A DNA stretch of 64,000 nt from DASVDE01 sp036381235 (lineage in GTDB: Bacteria > Actinomycetota > Thermoleophilia > Solirubrobacterales > 70-9): assembly GCA_036381235.1 (NCBI GenBank), contig DASVDE010000016.1:24897-88896 (forward strand), written 5' to 3'. Positions 15,542-24,701 of this stretch are shown piece after piece. A program made the translations under genes and the position numbers. Position 1 is the stretch's first letter. Each line of letters begins with the position of its first letter. The notes beneath the pieces were generated by a model that was given only the letters and a program-made list of their open reading frames with translations, had not been told where the DNA came from and did no database searches.

Positions 15542-16792
15542 ATGTCCGCTGCCGCCAAAGGACAGAAAACTCCTGCAAAGACAGGGGATATCGGGACGCT
15601 GGACGCGCTCGCGGAGGCAGTTGAGTCCGGCGCCGGGCTGCCCGCTGTGGCGCGCGCGGCGGCGAAGCTGCTCGATGCCAGCATCGCGCTGATCGACCGC
15701 TCCAGCGCGGTTTTGGCGGTTGCCGGCGCCTCCTCGGACCAGGAGAAGAAGCTGCTCTCCGGCGGTGAGGGCGTTACGTCGGTCGAGCTGCGGGTCGCCG
15801 ACAGCGCGGTTGGCGAACTGCGCTACCGCGCCAAGGCCGACCCCGACCCGGCGATCGCCCGCATGGTGACGACGCTGCTGGCGCTGGAGCTGGAGCGCTC
15901 TCGCTCTCCCGAGTGGGAGAGCGAGGAGGTGGCCGGCGCCTTCGTCGCCGCTGTCCTGGGCCGGGAGGTCACCGATCGCGGCGACATCATCGCCCGCGCC
16001 GCCGAGCTGGGCGCCGACCTGGAGTCCGGCTCCGGGGTGCTGATCGTCCGCGCCATTCCTCGCGCCGCCCAGACGGGGGAGTGGCGCGCCCGGGTGATGA
16101 CGCTCTCGCTGCGGGCCCTGCGGGCGCTGGCTCCCGGCTCGCTTGCGACCGCCGAGGAGGGCGAGGCGGCCGAGGTCTCCGTGATCGTTCCCGCGGCGGA
16201 CGATGAGCGCCTCACTCGCGCCGCCGTCGGGCTGGCACGCGAGCTTGAGGACGGCTTGGCGGGCTTTCACCTGACGATTGGCCACAGCCGCCGCGCCGCC
16301 GACCCGGTCGACCTCTATCGCTCCGGTGGCGAGGCGCGTCTGGCGGTCAACGTGGGCGAGGCCGAGGGTCGCGCCCTGCTCGCCTTCGAGGACACCGGCG
16401 CCTATCGCCTGCTGCTGGGGGCGATGAGCGAGAACCCGCGGGAGCTGGAGCGCTTCTACGCGGAAACGATCGAGCCCCTGGCCATCTACGACGACCAGTA
16501 CGAAACCGAGCTGGTGGCGACGATCGAGACCTACCTCGACAATGACGGCAATGTCGCCGCCACCGCCAAACAGCTCTTCACCCACCGTCACACGATCCGC
16601 TACCGGTTGGAGCGCGCCCGAGAGCTTTGCGGGCACGACGTCTCATCCACGGAGGGTCGCGAGAAGCTCGGCCTCGGCCTGAAGGCGATGCGCGTCCTCG
16701 GCATCGCCTCGCCTCGGGGGCCGGCGCTCGAGCCCGGCGCGGAGGCCGGCAAGGTCCCGAGGTCGACGGAGGCGTCCGGGGACACCGCATGA
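15542..16792 (+). CDS. PucR/CdaR-type transcriptional regulator
   Basis: This encodes 416 residues. The C-terminal 70 residues are the PucR helix-turn-helix: TIETYLDNDGNVAATAKQL followed by HRHTIRYRLERARELCG. The N-terminal half (SGAGLPAVARAAAKLLDASIALIDRSSAVLAVAG) is a GAF-like sensory region, and the middle matches the diguanylate-cyclase-like (GGDEF_2) segment common in this family. The ligand is unknown. The stop overlaps the ATG of the following membrane protein by 4 bases, so these two are coupled. Confidence 0.88.
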   Translation: MSAAAKGQKTPAKTGDIGTLDALAEAVESGAGLPAVARAAAKLLDASIALIDRSSAVLAVAGASSDQEKKLLSGGEGVTSVELRVADSAVGELRYRAKADPDPAIARMVTTLLALELERSRSPEWESEEVAGAFVAAVLGREVTDRGDIIARAAELGADLESGSGVLIVRAIPRAAQTGEWRARVMTLSLRALRALAPGSLATAEEGEAAEVSVIVPAADDERLTRAAVGLARELEDGLAGFHLTIGHSRRAADPVDLYRSGGEARLAVNVGEAEGRALLAFEDTGAYRLLLGAMSENPRELERFYAETIEPLAIYDDQYETELVATIETYLDNDGNVAATAKQLFTHRHTIRYRLERARELCGHDVSSTEGREKLGLGLKAMRVLGIASPRGPALEPGAEAGKVPRSTEASGDTA

Positions 16793-17193
16793 GGTTGCCC
16801 TCGGTCGCCCGATGGGCGCTCGCGCTGCTTGCTCTCTCCGCCGCGAGCATCGGCCTCGTCGCGGCTTTCGCTCCCCGCTTCTTCTACGACGACTTTCCCT
16901 TCCTCACTCACTGGGTCGACCTGCTGCCTCCCTATAACGAGCATCTGGTGACGGACGTCGGCGGTCTCTACCTCGGCTTCGCGATCCTCTTCGCCTGGGC
17001 CGCCTGGACGCTCGGGCGCCAACTTGTCCGCGCCGCCTGCGTCGCTTGGCTGGCGGTCGCCGTCCTCCACCTCACCTTCCACGCAACCCACCTCGACAAC
17101 TTCGGCACCGCCGACGCGATCGCCGAGCTCACCTCCCTGGCCTTCCTCCTCGCCCCACCGGTCGTCGCGCTCTGGGCGGCTCAGCCGCGATAG
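16789..17193 (+). CDS. four-helix membrane protein, function unknown
   Basis: This encodes 134 residues with four predicted membrane helices, the first starting at residue 8 (ARWALALLALSAASIGLVAAF). A conserved-looking loop after helix one (FYDDFPFLTHWVDLLPPYNEHLVTDVG) and histidines in helix three (LTFHATHLDNFG) suggest a specific family, but I cannot name it. Translation is coupled to the PucR-type regulator through an ATGA overlap. It ends 4 bases before the convergent tRNA-Gln. Confidence 0.75.
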   Translation: MRLPSVARWALALLALSAASIGLVAAFAPRFFYDDFPFLTHWVDLLPPYNEHLVTDVGGLYLGFAILFAWAAWTLGRQLVRAACVAWLAVAVLHLTFHATHLDNFGTADAIAELTSLAFLLAPPVVALWAAQPR

Positions 17194-17197
17194 AGGT

Positions 17198-17269
17198 TCC
17201 GGGGGGAGGACTTGAACCCCCGCTTCCAGGACCAAAACCTGGCGTGCTAGCCAACTACACCACCCCGGA
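17198..17269 (-). tRNA. tRNA-Gln(TTG)
   Basis: 72 bases. The acceptor stem TCCGGGG pairs with CCCCGGA. The anticodon loop TTTTGGT sits between CCAGG and CCTGG and gives anticodon TTG. The T-loop is TTCAAGT, and one G-T pair is present in the T-stem. CCA is not encoded. Confidence 0.95.
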
Positions 17270-17399
17270 ACGCACGCCCGAGCCTAGCGCCCGCTGACAC
17301 GCATGCTTCGTTATCTCTCTCTGAGATGAGAACAGAGCAATGGTTGATTGCGTCCGGATGGGAGCTTAGGGTCGCACCATGGAATACGGGGGAGTGCAG

Positions 17400-17948
17400 A
17401 TGGATCCGGAGGTTCGCGAGGGTCTGGCAAAGGGCTGGAAGGGGCTGATGGCCGTCGGGGTCCTGGCGATCTTCATCGGCTGCATCGCGATCCTGGTGCC
17501 CGCGGTCGCCTCCGTCGGGACGGCGATCTTCATCGGCTGGATCCTGGTGATCGCCGGTGCCTTCCTGGTCGCCGCCGCCTTCAGCGCCCACACGATCGGG
17601 AGTGTCGTGCTGCGCCTGCTCTGGGCATTGCTGACCGTGATCGTCGGCCTCTGGCTGATCGTTGAGCCGCACAACGGCACCTTGACCCTGACCCTGGTGC
17701 TCGGCATCTACTTCCTCTTCATGGGCCTGACCCGGATCGCGGTCGCCTTTGCCGGTCGTGGACAGGCGGGGGCCGGCCTGGTCGGCCTCAGCGGTGTTGC
17801 CGGGCTGCTGATCGGAATCCTCGTCCTCGCAGAGTTCCCCAGCTCCGCCGACTGGGCAATCGGCCTCCTGGTCGGCATCGACCTGATCTTCGCCGGCTGG
17901 ACCCTCACCTCGGTCGCTTTGGTCGGGCGCGACCTTTCGCGCGCGTAG
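17400..17948 (+). CDS. HdeD-family (DUF308) membrane protein
   Basis: This encodes 182 residues from ATG 17400, chosen because GGGGGAG (17388-17394) is well placed before it; an in-frame ATG at 17379 gives 7 more residues. Six membrane helices arranged as repeated DUF308 units are visible (for example GVLAIFIGCIAILVP and AIFIGWILVIAGAFLVAAAF). HdeD in enterics is linked to acid resistance, but the role elsewhere is unknown. It has no evident operon partner; glmU begins 40 bases later under its own promoter-like hexamer. Confidence 0.85.
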   Translation: MDPEVREGLAKGWKGLMAVGVLAIFIGCIAILVPAVASVGTAIFIGWILVIAGAFLVAAAFSAHTIGSVVLRLLWALLTVIVGLWLIVEPHNGTLTLTLVLGIYFLFMGLTRIAVAFAGRGQAGAGLVGLSGVAGLLIGILVLAEFPSSADWAIGLLVGIDLIFAGWTLTSVALVGRDLSRA

Positions 17949-17976
17949 ATCCGCGACAGAACCGGCCCACCGGGAC

Positions 17977-17982
17977 TACGAT
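17977..17982 (+). promoter_or_regulatory. -10-like hexamer for glmU
   Basis: TACGAT ends 6 bases before the GTG at 17989. This supports that GTG over the TTG at 17983, which would overlap the likely transcription start. Confidence 0.4.
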
Positions 17983-17988
17983 TTGCCG

Positions 17989-19380
17989 GTGGAGTCCCCC
18001 CTGGTGCTCGTAATGGCGGCGGGCGAGGGAACGCGCATGCGTTCCGCGACGCCGAAGATGTTGCATCCCGTCTGCGGGCGGCCGATGGTCGCCTGGCCGA
18101 TCCTCGCCGCGCGAAAGGCGGGCGCAGGCCGTGTCGCCGCGATCGTCTCGGCCGACCGCGATATCGCAGCCGGGCTGCCCGATGGGGTTGAGACCATCAT
18201 CCAGTCGGACTCCGATGGCACGGGCGGCGCCGTTCGCGCCGCCCTGCCGCTGATCCAAGAGGCGAAGACGGTTGTCATCCTCTCCGGTGATCACCCCCTG
18301 ATCTCCGCCGAGAACATCTCCGATCTTCTCGAGGTGCACGCTAACTCGCCTGCCGCGGCGACGCTACTGACGATCGAGCTCGACGACCCCGGCTCCTACG
18401 GCCGCGTCGTCCGCACCGCCTCCGGTGAGGTCGAGCGGGTGGTCGAGGCCAAAGCGGCCGGCGACGCCGATCCCGAGCAGCTGAAGATCCGCGAGATCAA
18501 CGCCGGCACCTACGTCTTCGACGCAGAGCCGCTCGCCACCGCCCTCGTCGGTCTCTCCAACGACAACGCCCAGGGCGAGTACTACTTGACGGACGTGCTC
18601 CCCGCTCTGCGCGAGGCCGGCCACGCGGTCGCAGGACACCTCACCGAGGATCTGGCGGTGACGATGGGGGTCAACAACCGGCTCGAGCTGGCCGAAGCAG
18701 AAGCCGTCGCGCGCAGCAGGATCCTCAAGGCCCACATGCTGGCCGGGGTAACCGTCGTCGACCCCGCCTCGACCTGGATCGACGCCGACGTCGAGATCGC
18801 CGCCGACACGCGGATCGAGCCCGGCACGAGCCTTCGCGGCGAAACCGAGGTGGGCGCCGGCAGCATCGTCGGCCCGCTCACCACCCTCACCGACACCAAG
18901 CTCGGCGCGGGTGTCAGCATCCCCCACTCCTTCCTGGTCGAGTGCGAGGTCCTCGACAACTGCAACGTCGGTCCCTTTGCCTACCTGCGGCCAGGCGCGC
19001 AGCTCGAGCAGGGGGCCAAGGCCGGCGCCTTCGTCGAGATCAAGAACTCGCGGATCGGCGAGGGCGCCAAGGTCCCGCATCTCGCCTATGTCGGCGATGC
19101 CGAGGTCGGCGCCGGCAGCAATCTCGGCGCCGGCACGATCACCGCGAACTACGACGGATTCCGCAAGGAGCGGACGGTGATCGGCGCCCATGCCCGCATC
19201 GGCGTTGACACGATGCTGATCGCACCGGTAGAAGTCGGCGACGGCGCCTACACTGGCGCTGGAGCGGTGATCAAGGAAGACGTGCCCGAGGGGGCACTGG
19301 CAGTGAGCGATAACGACCAGCGCAACATCGACGGCTTCGCCGAGCGCAAGGCCGCCGAGGCGAAGGAAAAGGGACAGTGA
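17989..19380 (+). CDS. glmU: bifunctional glucosamine-1-phosphate acetyltransferase / GlcNAc-1-P uridyltransferase
   Basis: This encodes 463 residues from GTG 17989. The uridyltransferase domain opens with LVLVMAAGEGTRMRSATPKM (nucleotide loop) and holds VILSGDHPLI and INAGTYVFD. From about residue 265 the left-handed beta-helix begins, ending with the acetyltransferase site (FVEIKNSRIGEGAKVPHLAYVGDA, then GAGTITANYDG). It makes UDP-GlcNAc for peptidoglycan. It overlaps prs by 4 bases (GTGA); the glmU-prs order is conserved in Gram-positive bacteria. Confidence 0.95.
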   Translation: MESPLVLVMAAGEGTRMRSATPKMLHPVCGRPMVAWPILAARKAGAGRVAAIVSADRDIAAGLPDGVETIIQSDSDGTGGAVRAALPLIQEAKTVVILSGDHPLISAENISDLLEVHANSPAAATLLTIELDDPGSYGRVVRTASGEVERVVEAKAAGDADPEQLKIREINAGTYVFDAEPLATALVGLSNDNAQGEYYLTDVLPALREAGHAVAGHLTEDLAVTMGVNNRLELAEAEAVARSRILKAHMLAGVTVVDPASTWIDADVEIAADTRIEPGTSLRGETEVGAGSIVGPLTTLTDTKLGAGVSIPHSFLVECEVLDNCNVGPFAYLRPGAQLEQGAKAGAFVEIKNSRIGEGAKVPHLAYVGDAEVGAGSNLGAGTITANYDGFRKERTVIGAHARIGVDTMLIAPVEVGDGAYTGAGAVIKEDVPEGALAVSDNDQRNIDGFAERKAAEAKEKGQ

Positions 19381-20417
19381 GCACGATCGAGGAACGCCCC
19401 GAGGCTAAGGCGGCGTCGACCGCCATTCCGCACGACTACTCGAAGCGGCTGATGGTCTTCGGCGGCCGCAGCTCGATGGAGCTGGCCGCCAAGGTCGCAG
19501 GCAAGCTCGATCTCGATGTTGGCCAGGTGACGCTGAAGACCTTCGCCAACGGCGAGGTCTACTGCCGCTACGAGGAGTCGATTCGCGGCGCCGATGTCTT
19601 CCTCGTCCAGTCGACCTGCGCCAACGAGCAGACCGAGATGACCCCGAACGACTCGCTGATGGAGCTGCTGACGATGATCGACGCCGCGCAGGGCGCCTCC
19701 GCCCACCGGATCATCGCCGTCATGCCCTGGTACGGCTATGCCCGTCAGGACAAGAAGTCCGCCCCGCGCGAGCCGATCTCCGCCCGCATCGTCGCCAAGT
19801 GCCTGGAGGGCGTTGGCGTCGACCGCGTCCTCACCATGGATCTCCACGCCGGCCAGGTGCAGGGCTTCTTCCACGTCCCGGTCGACCACATGACCGCGAT
19901 GCCGATGCTGACCCAGTGGTTCGCCGATCAGCACCTGACCGAGGAGCTGGTGATCGTCTCCCCCGATGCCGGCCGGGTGAAGACGGCACGCAACTTCGCC
20001 CGCCGCCTCGGCACCCATTGGGCGGTGATGGAGAAGGAGCGTCCCGCCCAGCAGGTGGCAGAGATCGGCTACGTGGTCGGCGACGTCAAGGGTCGCACTG
20101 CGGTCCTCGTCGACGACATGATCGACACCGCCGGCACCCTCTGCGCCGCCGCCCAGACGGTGCTGGACGAGGGCGCTGCGCGGGTAATCGCCTGCGCCAC
20201 CCACGGCGTCTTCTCCGGCCCCGCCTACGAGCGGCTCGCCTACGAGAACTCCGGCATCGAGCAGATCGTCGTCACCGACACGCTGCCGCTGCGCCCCGGT
20301 GCTCCGGACAACATCAAGGTGATCTCGACCGCCGGCACCTTCGCCGACTCGATCCGCCGCATCTTCACCGACGACTCGGTCTCCGAGATCTTCGCCGGAG
20401 AGAACCAGCTCTTCTAG
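19377..20417 (+). CDS. prs: ribose-phosphate pyrophosphokinase
   Basis: This encodes 346 residues. It has an extra N-terminal tail of about 20 residues, then LMVFGGRSSMELAAKVAGKL. Class I PRPP synthetase marks are FANGEVYCRYEESIRGADVF, RQDKKSAPREPISARIVA, the metal site DLHAGQVQGFFHVPVDH and the PRPP loop AVLVDDMIDTAGT. It makes PRPP from ribose-5-phosphate and ATP for nucleotide, His and Trp synthesis. It is coupled to glmU upstream and, by a shared G (TAGTG), to the next membrane gene. Confidence 0.95.
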   Translation: MSTIEERPEAKAASTAIPHDYSKRLMVFGGRSSMELAAKVAGKLDLDVGQVTLKTFANGEVYCRYEESIRGADVFLVQSTCANEQTEMTPNDSLMELLTMIDAAQGASAHRIIAVMPWYGYARQDKKSAPREPISARIVAKCLEGVGVDRVLTMDLHAGQVQGFFHVPVDHMTAMPMLTQWFADQHLTEELVIVSPDAGRVKTARNFARRLGTHWAVMEKERPAQQVAEIGYVVGDVKGRTAVLVDDMIDTAGTLCAAAQTVLDEGAARVIACATHGVFSGPAYERLAYENSGIEQIVVTDTLPLRPGAPDNIKVISTAGTFADSIRRIFTDDSVSEIFAGENQLF

Positions 20418-20923
20418 TGCCCGACCGGCTCGGGCCTTGGATCTGGCTTCCCGTTGCCGCACTGGCTCTGGTCGTGTTGGTGAGCTTGGGAATGCCAGGA
20501 GAGGACTGCGACGGCGTCGACGACAACGGCACGGGCTTCCCCGAGATCATGCTCATTGCCATCACCGGCGCCGCTTCTATCGGTTGCGTCGCGGCTGCCG
20601 GGCTGCGCGTCGTTGGGCTTGGCCGTGGCCGCGAAGATCTATCGCGGCAGCTTTGGCTGGGCGCGGGTGCCGCCGTTCTGCTCGTCTTCGTCAGCTCGCT
20701 CCCCATGTATAGCGATAACGGCCCGGTCGTCACTCGCATCTTCGTCTTCGGAATAGGGGCGACGGCTCTCGCCCTATTGTCGCTTGTCGTGACCTGGCTC
20801 GCCGGGCGCAAGCCGGACGATGTCGGCATTCTGCTCCCCCTCTACCTGCTAGGTGCGGGCCTGTTCGTCTATCCGGCCTTCACTCTGTTGGCCCTGGCGA
20901 TCGACTCAGGGGCGTTGTGTTGA
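20417..20923 (+). CDS. five-helix membrane protein, function unknown
   Basis: This encodes 168 residues from a GTG that shares one base with the prs stop. Hydrophobic segments include IWLPVAALALVVLVSLGM, IMLIAITGAASIGCVAAAG, AAVLLVFVSSLPM, VFGIGATALALLSLVVTWLAG and LYLLGAGLFVYPAFTLLALAI. A loop with GEDCDGVDDNGTGFPE looks extracytoplasmic. I do not recognise the family. It overlaps the GDPD gene by 7 bases and so belongs to the glmU-prs transcription unit. Confidence 0.7.
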   Translation: MPDRLGPWIWLPVAALALVVLVSLGMPGEDCDGVDDNGTGFPEIMLIAITGAASIGCVAAAGLRVVGLGRGREDLSRQLWLGAGAAVLLVFVSSLPMYSDNGPVVTRIFVFGIGATALALLSLVVTWLAGRKPDDVGILLPLYLLGAGLFVYPAFTLLALAIDSGALC

Positions 20924-21645
20924 GGCTGATCGGCCACAAGGGCGCCGACCTGATCGCCCCCGGCAACACGCTGGAGAGCTTCCAAGCCGCGGTCCAGGCG
21001 GGCGTCGACACGATCGAGATCGACGTCCTCTGGCGCCGCGACGGCCACCCGCGCATCGCCGCCGCCGAGCGCACGCCGCTGGTGGTCGCCCACGACTGGC
21101 ACGACGCGGAGCGGCGCGAGCCGCTGACGCTCGCCAAGGCGCTCGACGCCTTCAGCGCCCCACCGCTCGATCGAGTCGAGGTCGACCTCGACATCAAGCT
21201 TCCCGGCCGCGAGAAGGAGATCGTCGCGGCGCTGCGCGAGCGCGGCCTACTGGGCAGGGCGATGATCTCGACCATGGAGCTGTCGACCCTGGCCAAGATC
21301 CGGGAGCTGGAGCCGAGCCTGCGTCGCGGCTGGACCTATCCCAGGGTGACCAAGGACTGGGCCTCGAAGCGCTGGGCCAAGGCGCCGATGCTGGCCGCGC
21401 TGGTGGCGATGCGCCGAACCCTGCCCGGCCTGGCCGCCCGCGAGCTGCCGAAGATGGGCGTCGAGTCGATGTGGGTCTACCACCCGCTCGTCAGCCGCCG
21501 TCTTGCCCGCATCACAGACCTCGCCGGCGTCGAGCTGATCGCCTGGACCGTCGACGACCTGCCGCGCATGCGCAAGCTCATGGACGCGGGAGTCACTGGC
21601 CTCTGCTCGAATGACCCCCGCCTCTTTACCCAGCTCCCCGACTGA
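20917..21645 (+). CDS. glycerophosphodiester phosphodiesterase family protein
   Basis: This encodes 242 residues from GTG 20917. The GDPD core is clear: LIGHKGADLIAPGNTLESF (catalytic His with the adjacent arginine position taken by lysine), GVDTIEIDVLWRRDGH, VVAHDWH and a late LIAWTVDDL. These enzymes hydrolyse glycerophosphodiesters to glycerol-3-phosphate. HKG instead of the usual HRG is a small variation at the active-site entrance. No signal peptide, so probably cytoplasmic. It is the last gene of the glmU-prs run. Confidence 0.88.
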   Translation: MLRLIGHKGADLIAPGNTLESFQAAVQAGVDTIEIDVLWRRDGHPRIAAAERTPLVVAHDWHDAERREPLTLAKALDAFSAPPLDRVEVDLDIKLPGREKEIVAALRERGLLGRAMISTMELSTLAKIRELEPSLRRGWTYPRVTKDWASKRWAKAPMLAALVAMRRTLPGLAARELPKMGVESMWVYHPLVSRRLARITDLAGVELIAWTVDDLPRMRKLMDAGVTGLCSNDPRLFTQLPD

Positions 21646-21653
21646 GATGGGCT

Positions 21654-22511
21654 CTAAATGGTTCCGGGGGTTGCGGTCGGCGGGGCGTTGCGGCCGTGTT
21701 TGGGCTTCACCGCGGACTCGAGCTCCTCGGCGGTGAAGCCGCCCACCGCCTCGCTGTCCAGCGCGTAGCGGTAGAGGGCAACGCCGAAGATCCCGCTCAG
21801 GGCACTGCTGACCAGCACTCCGATTGCGAACCCGATCACGCCGAGCACGACCAGCAGGGCGCCGATGAAGCTCGCCGAGGCCCAGATCAGGACCCCCGCG
21901 GCGATCAACACCATGCTCGGCAGGATGGCGAAGAGGAAGACGGCGCCGCCGATCGCGATGTTGCCGGTCACCTGCTGGCCCCAGCGCGATTTGAACAGGC
22001 TGGCCGAGCGCTTCATCGTCTCGAACGGCCCGGTGCCCTCGAGCGCGACCACCGGCGCCGCGAGGAAGGTGATCAGCGACCAGCCGACCGCCAGCAGTCG
22101 GCCGACGATCTGGCCTACAGCGCCCTGGTTCTCCAGCGCGCTGAGGACGAGCCCGACGACGGTCGAGACGGCCGCCCAGCCGCAGATCTGGCTGAAACGG
22201 CTGCGCGCGACCGCGAGCCCGTCGCCGACGGTCGCCTCGCGGCCGTGGAAGATCATGTCGGCCGCCGCCGCCAGCCCGACGCTGAAGTAGAAGCCGATCA
22301 CGGCGAGCAGGTAGAAGCCGATCACGACCAGCGGCCCGCCGAAGGCGACCTCGCCGTCGTCGATCAGGTAGAGGCCGGGGCCGACCACGATCGCCGCGCA
22401 GACGATCGTCGCCGCCGCACCGTAGAGCGGGAACCGCATAAGGGAAGGATTCTCGCGCAGCAGCCCCCAGCTTTTCTTGGTCAGCTGCCAACCCCGCCGC
22501 ATCCTGCTCAT
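21654..22511 (-). CDS. polytopic membrane protein of the DUF6159 type
   Basis: This encodes 285 residues from ATG 22511. The start RMRRGWQLTKKSWGLLRENPSLMRFPL is an amphipathic cytoplasmic segment seen in DUF6159-like proteins, followed by about six membrane helices, and GPFETMKRSASLFKSRWGQQVTG between helices. The C-terminus is a short polar tail. The function is unknown. Its start overlaps the stop of the ABC1 kinase gene by 4 bases, so they are expressed together. Confidence 0.75.
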   Translation of the reverse strand: MSRMRRGWQLTKKSWGLLRENPSLMRFPLYGAAATIVCAAIVVGPGLYLIDDGEVAFGGPLVVIGFYLLAVIGFYFSVGLAAAADMIFHGREATVGDGLAVARSRFSQICGWAAVSTVVGLVLSALENQGAVGQIVGRLLAVGWSLITFLAAPVVALEGTGPFETMKRSASLFKSRWGQQVTGNIAIGGAVFLFAILPSMVLIAAGVLIWASASFIGALLVVLGVIGFAIGVLVSSALSGIFGVALYRYALDSEAVGGFTAEELESAVKPKHGRNAPPTATPGTI

Positions 22512-23959
22512 CGCTGTTCTCCTTCCAGAGACCGCTCGACAATCGGAGTCTGCACGACACCCCTTCCCTCGAAGTACTCCCACTCCTGCTCGCCCAGCTC
22601 GGTCGCCGGCGGGTCGGCGTAGATCCATTCGCGCATGATCCGGTGCCAGTTGCGCTTCGCTCGCAGCTGGCCGAGCACGGCGACGACGCCGATCTCCATC
22701 CGCCGTCCCATCAGCTCGTCGGCCGGGATCGACTCGCGCCGCATCAGGTCGTAGTACTCCGAGCGCGGGTCGTTGGTCGACTCGATGATCTTCATCACCC
22801 GGCGCGGCGTGATCTCGATCTCACGGTTCTCGACGTACCAGCCGCCGACCGCCCGCATGTGGTCCATCAGCCGTTCGGCGTCCAGCTTCGAGGGGTTCTT
22901 GACGAAGCCGAGGTCGTGCAGAGCGGCGCGGAACGCCTCCGGATCGTCGTTGGAGGCAGCGTCGAAGGCTCTCTGCTCGAGCACGATCTGCTCGTGGTCG
23001 AGCTTCTTCGTCATCCCGAAGTCGAGGAAGGCGACGCGACCGTCCTCCATCAGGATGTAGTTGCCGGGGTGGGGGTCGGCGTTGAAGTGCTGCAGGTGGT
23101 AGATCGAGCCGAAGCTGCCGCGGAAGACGATCTCGCCGAAGCGGCTGCGCTCCGCCTGTGGCAGCTCCTTTATCTGATCGAAGCCCATTCCCTCGACGAG
23201 CTCGGTGACCAGCACCCGGCGCCGCGAGAGCCGCGTCACCACGTCCGGCACGTAGATGAAGGGGTGGTCGCGGTAGGCGCGGGAGAAGGTGCGCTGGTTC
23301 TGGGCCTCGTACTCGTAGTCGAGCTCCTCCATCACCCGCTCGCGCAGCTCGTGGGCGATCGCCTTGGCGTCGAGACCGGGGGCGAGGGCGCGGGCCAGCC
23401 GCATGATCGTCCCCGCGTTGCGCAGGTCAGCCTCCAGCGCCTCGGCGATCCCCGGGTACTGGATCTTCACCGCGACCCGCCGCCCATCGAGCAGCTCGGC
23501 GCGGTGCACCTGGCCGATCGAGGCGGCGGCGAACGCCTCGGTCTCGAACTCGGCGAACAGCTCCGACACCGGCTCGTCGTCGTACTCCTCTGCCAGCACC
23601 TTCTCAACCTTCTTCCAAGGCATCGGCGGCGCATCGGTGCGCAGTTTCGCCAGCTGCTCCTGGTAGATCTCCCGGTATTCCTCGGGGAGGAACTCGGTGT
23701 CGATGAACGAGGCGAACTGCCCGAGCTTCATCGCCGCGCCCTTCATCTGGCCCAGGGCGCCGACCATCTTCATCGCCGTCTCCAGGTGGCGCTGTTCGAG
23801 GCGCTCTCTGCCCTCTTCCTCGGAGCGGGCGACGTTGGTCGCCTTGGTTCCCGCGTAGCGGGCGCCCTGCACGCCGACGATCGAGCCCAGCTTTGCCGAG
23901 CGGCGGACTCTGCCCTTTGGGATCTTCGCGTCGTCGCCCATCGCGCTCAAGGTTGCCAC
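22508..23959 (-). CDS. ABC1/AarF (UbiB-like) atypical kinase
   Basis: This encodes 483 residues from GTG 23959; ATG 23941 (MGDDAKIPKGRVRRS) is an alternative start. It carries the diagnostic KxGQ (AMKLGQFASF), AAASIGQVHRAEL, VAVKIQYPG with the nucleotide-binding lysine, a helix with ELDYEYEAQNQ, and catalytic HFNADPHPGN and LDFGM. UbiB-like kinases are ATPases linked to isoprenoid-lipid metabolism; the substrate here is unknown. It is divergent from rplY over 40 bases. Confidence 0.88.
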   Translation of the reverse strand: MATLSAMGDDAKIPKGRVRRSAKLGSIVGVQGARYAGTKATNVARSEEEGRERLEQRHLETAMKMVGALGQMKGAAMKLGQFASFIDTEFLPEEYREIYQEQLAKLRTDAPPMPWKKVEKVLAEEYDDEPVSELFAEFETEAFAAASIGQVHRAELLDGRRVAVKIQYPGIAEALEADLRNAGTIMRLARALAPGLDAKAIAHELRERVMEELDYEYEAQNQRTFSRAYRDHPFIYVPDVVTRLSRRRVLVTELVEGMGFDQIKELPQAERSRFGEIVFRGSFGSIYHLQHFNADPHPGNYILMEDGRVAFLDFGMTKKLDHEQIVLEQRAFDAASNDDPEAFRAALHDLGFVKNPSKLDAERLMDHMRAVGGWYVENREIEITPRRVMKIIESTNDPRSEYYDLMRRESIPADELMGRRMEIGVVAVLGQLRAKRNWHRIMREWIYADPPATELGEQEWEYFEGRGVVQTPIVERSLEGEQR

Positions 23960-23999
23960 AGGTTCTGTTTTCTGCCGGTTCTCTATCCTCTCCCGTCCG

Positions 24000-24698
24000 A
24001 TGGCCCGTGGACGCGAAACGCTGAAGGCCGCTCCCCGTGGGGAGTTCGGCTCCCGGACCTCTCGTCGACTGCGGCGAGAGGGCCTGGTGCCCGGCGTCGT
24101 CTACGCCGGTGGCTCCGACGCGCGACCCTTCCAGGTGGTCGGCCGCGACGTGCAGACGGTGCTGGCCGAAGGCCACGCGCTCTTCGACCTCGAGATCGAG
24201 GGCGCGAAGGCGGTGCCGGTCGTCGTCAAGGAACAACAGCTGCACCCGGTGCGCGGCGACCTCCAGCACATCGATCTGCAGGAGGTGAAGCTCGACGAGG
24301 CTATCCAAGCGGAGGTCGCGATCGAGCTGGAGGGAGTTGAGGCGGCGCCCGGCGTCAAGGGCGGCGGCGTGCTGGAGCACGTCACCCGCGAGATCACGAT
24401 CGAGGCGCTGCCCACCGAGATCCCCGACCGCATCGTCGTCGACGTCTCCGCGATGGAGATCAACGACACGCTTCAGCTCTCCACGATTGCCGCGCCGGAG
24501 GGCGTCAAGTTCGTCGCCGAGGATCCTGAAGAGGTGACGATTGCCACCCTCTCTCCACCGCGTGTCGAGGAGGAGGCTGAGCCGAGCGTCGAGGAGGAGG
24601 CCGAGCTGGTCGGCGAGGGGGGCGAGGCGCCCGAGGGCGAAGAGGCCGCAGCCGAAGAGGGCGAGGGCGGCGACTCGGGCGACTCCGAAGGGGAGTAG
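24000..24698 (+). CDS. rplY: 50S ribosomal protein L25 (CTC form)
   Basis: This encodes 232 residues, the long CTC form. The N-terminal L25 domain binds 5S rRNA (RREGLVPGVVYAGGSDARPF, then HALFDLEIEG and HPVRGDLQHIDLQEV). The second beta-domain runs to about residue 185. The last 45 residues are an acidic tail rich in Glu, Ala and Gly. TATCCT (23984-23989) may be its -10 element. Its stop lies 3 bases before the likely CTG start of pth. Confidence 0.95.
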   Translation: MARGRETLKAAPRGEFGSRTSRRLRREGLVPGVVYAGGSDARPFQVVGRDVQTVLAEGHALFDLEIEGAKAVPVVVKEQQLHPVRGDLQHIDLQEVKLDEAIQAEVAIELEGVEAAPGVKGGGVLEHVTREITIEALPTEIPDRIVVDVSAMEINDTLQLSTIAAPEGVKFVAEDPEEVTIATLSPPRVEEEAEPSVEEEAELVGEGGEAPEGEEAAAEEGEGGDSGDSEGE

Positions 24699-24701
24699 CC
24701 G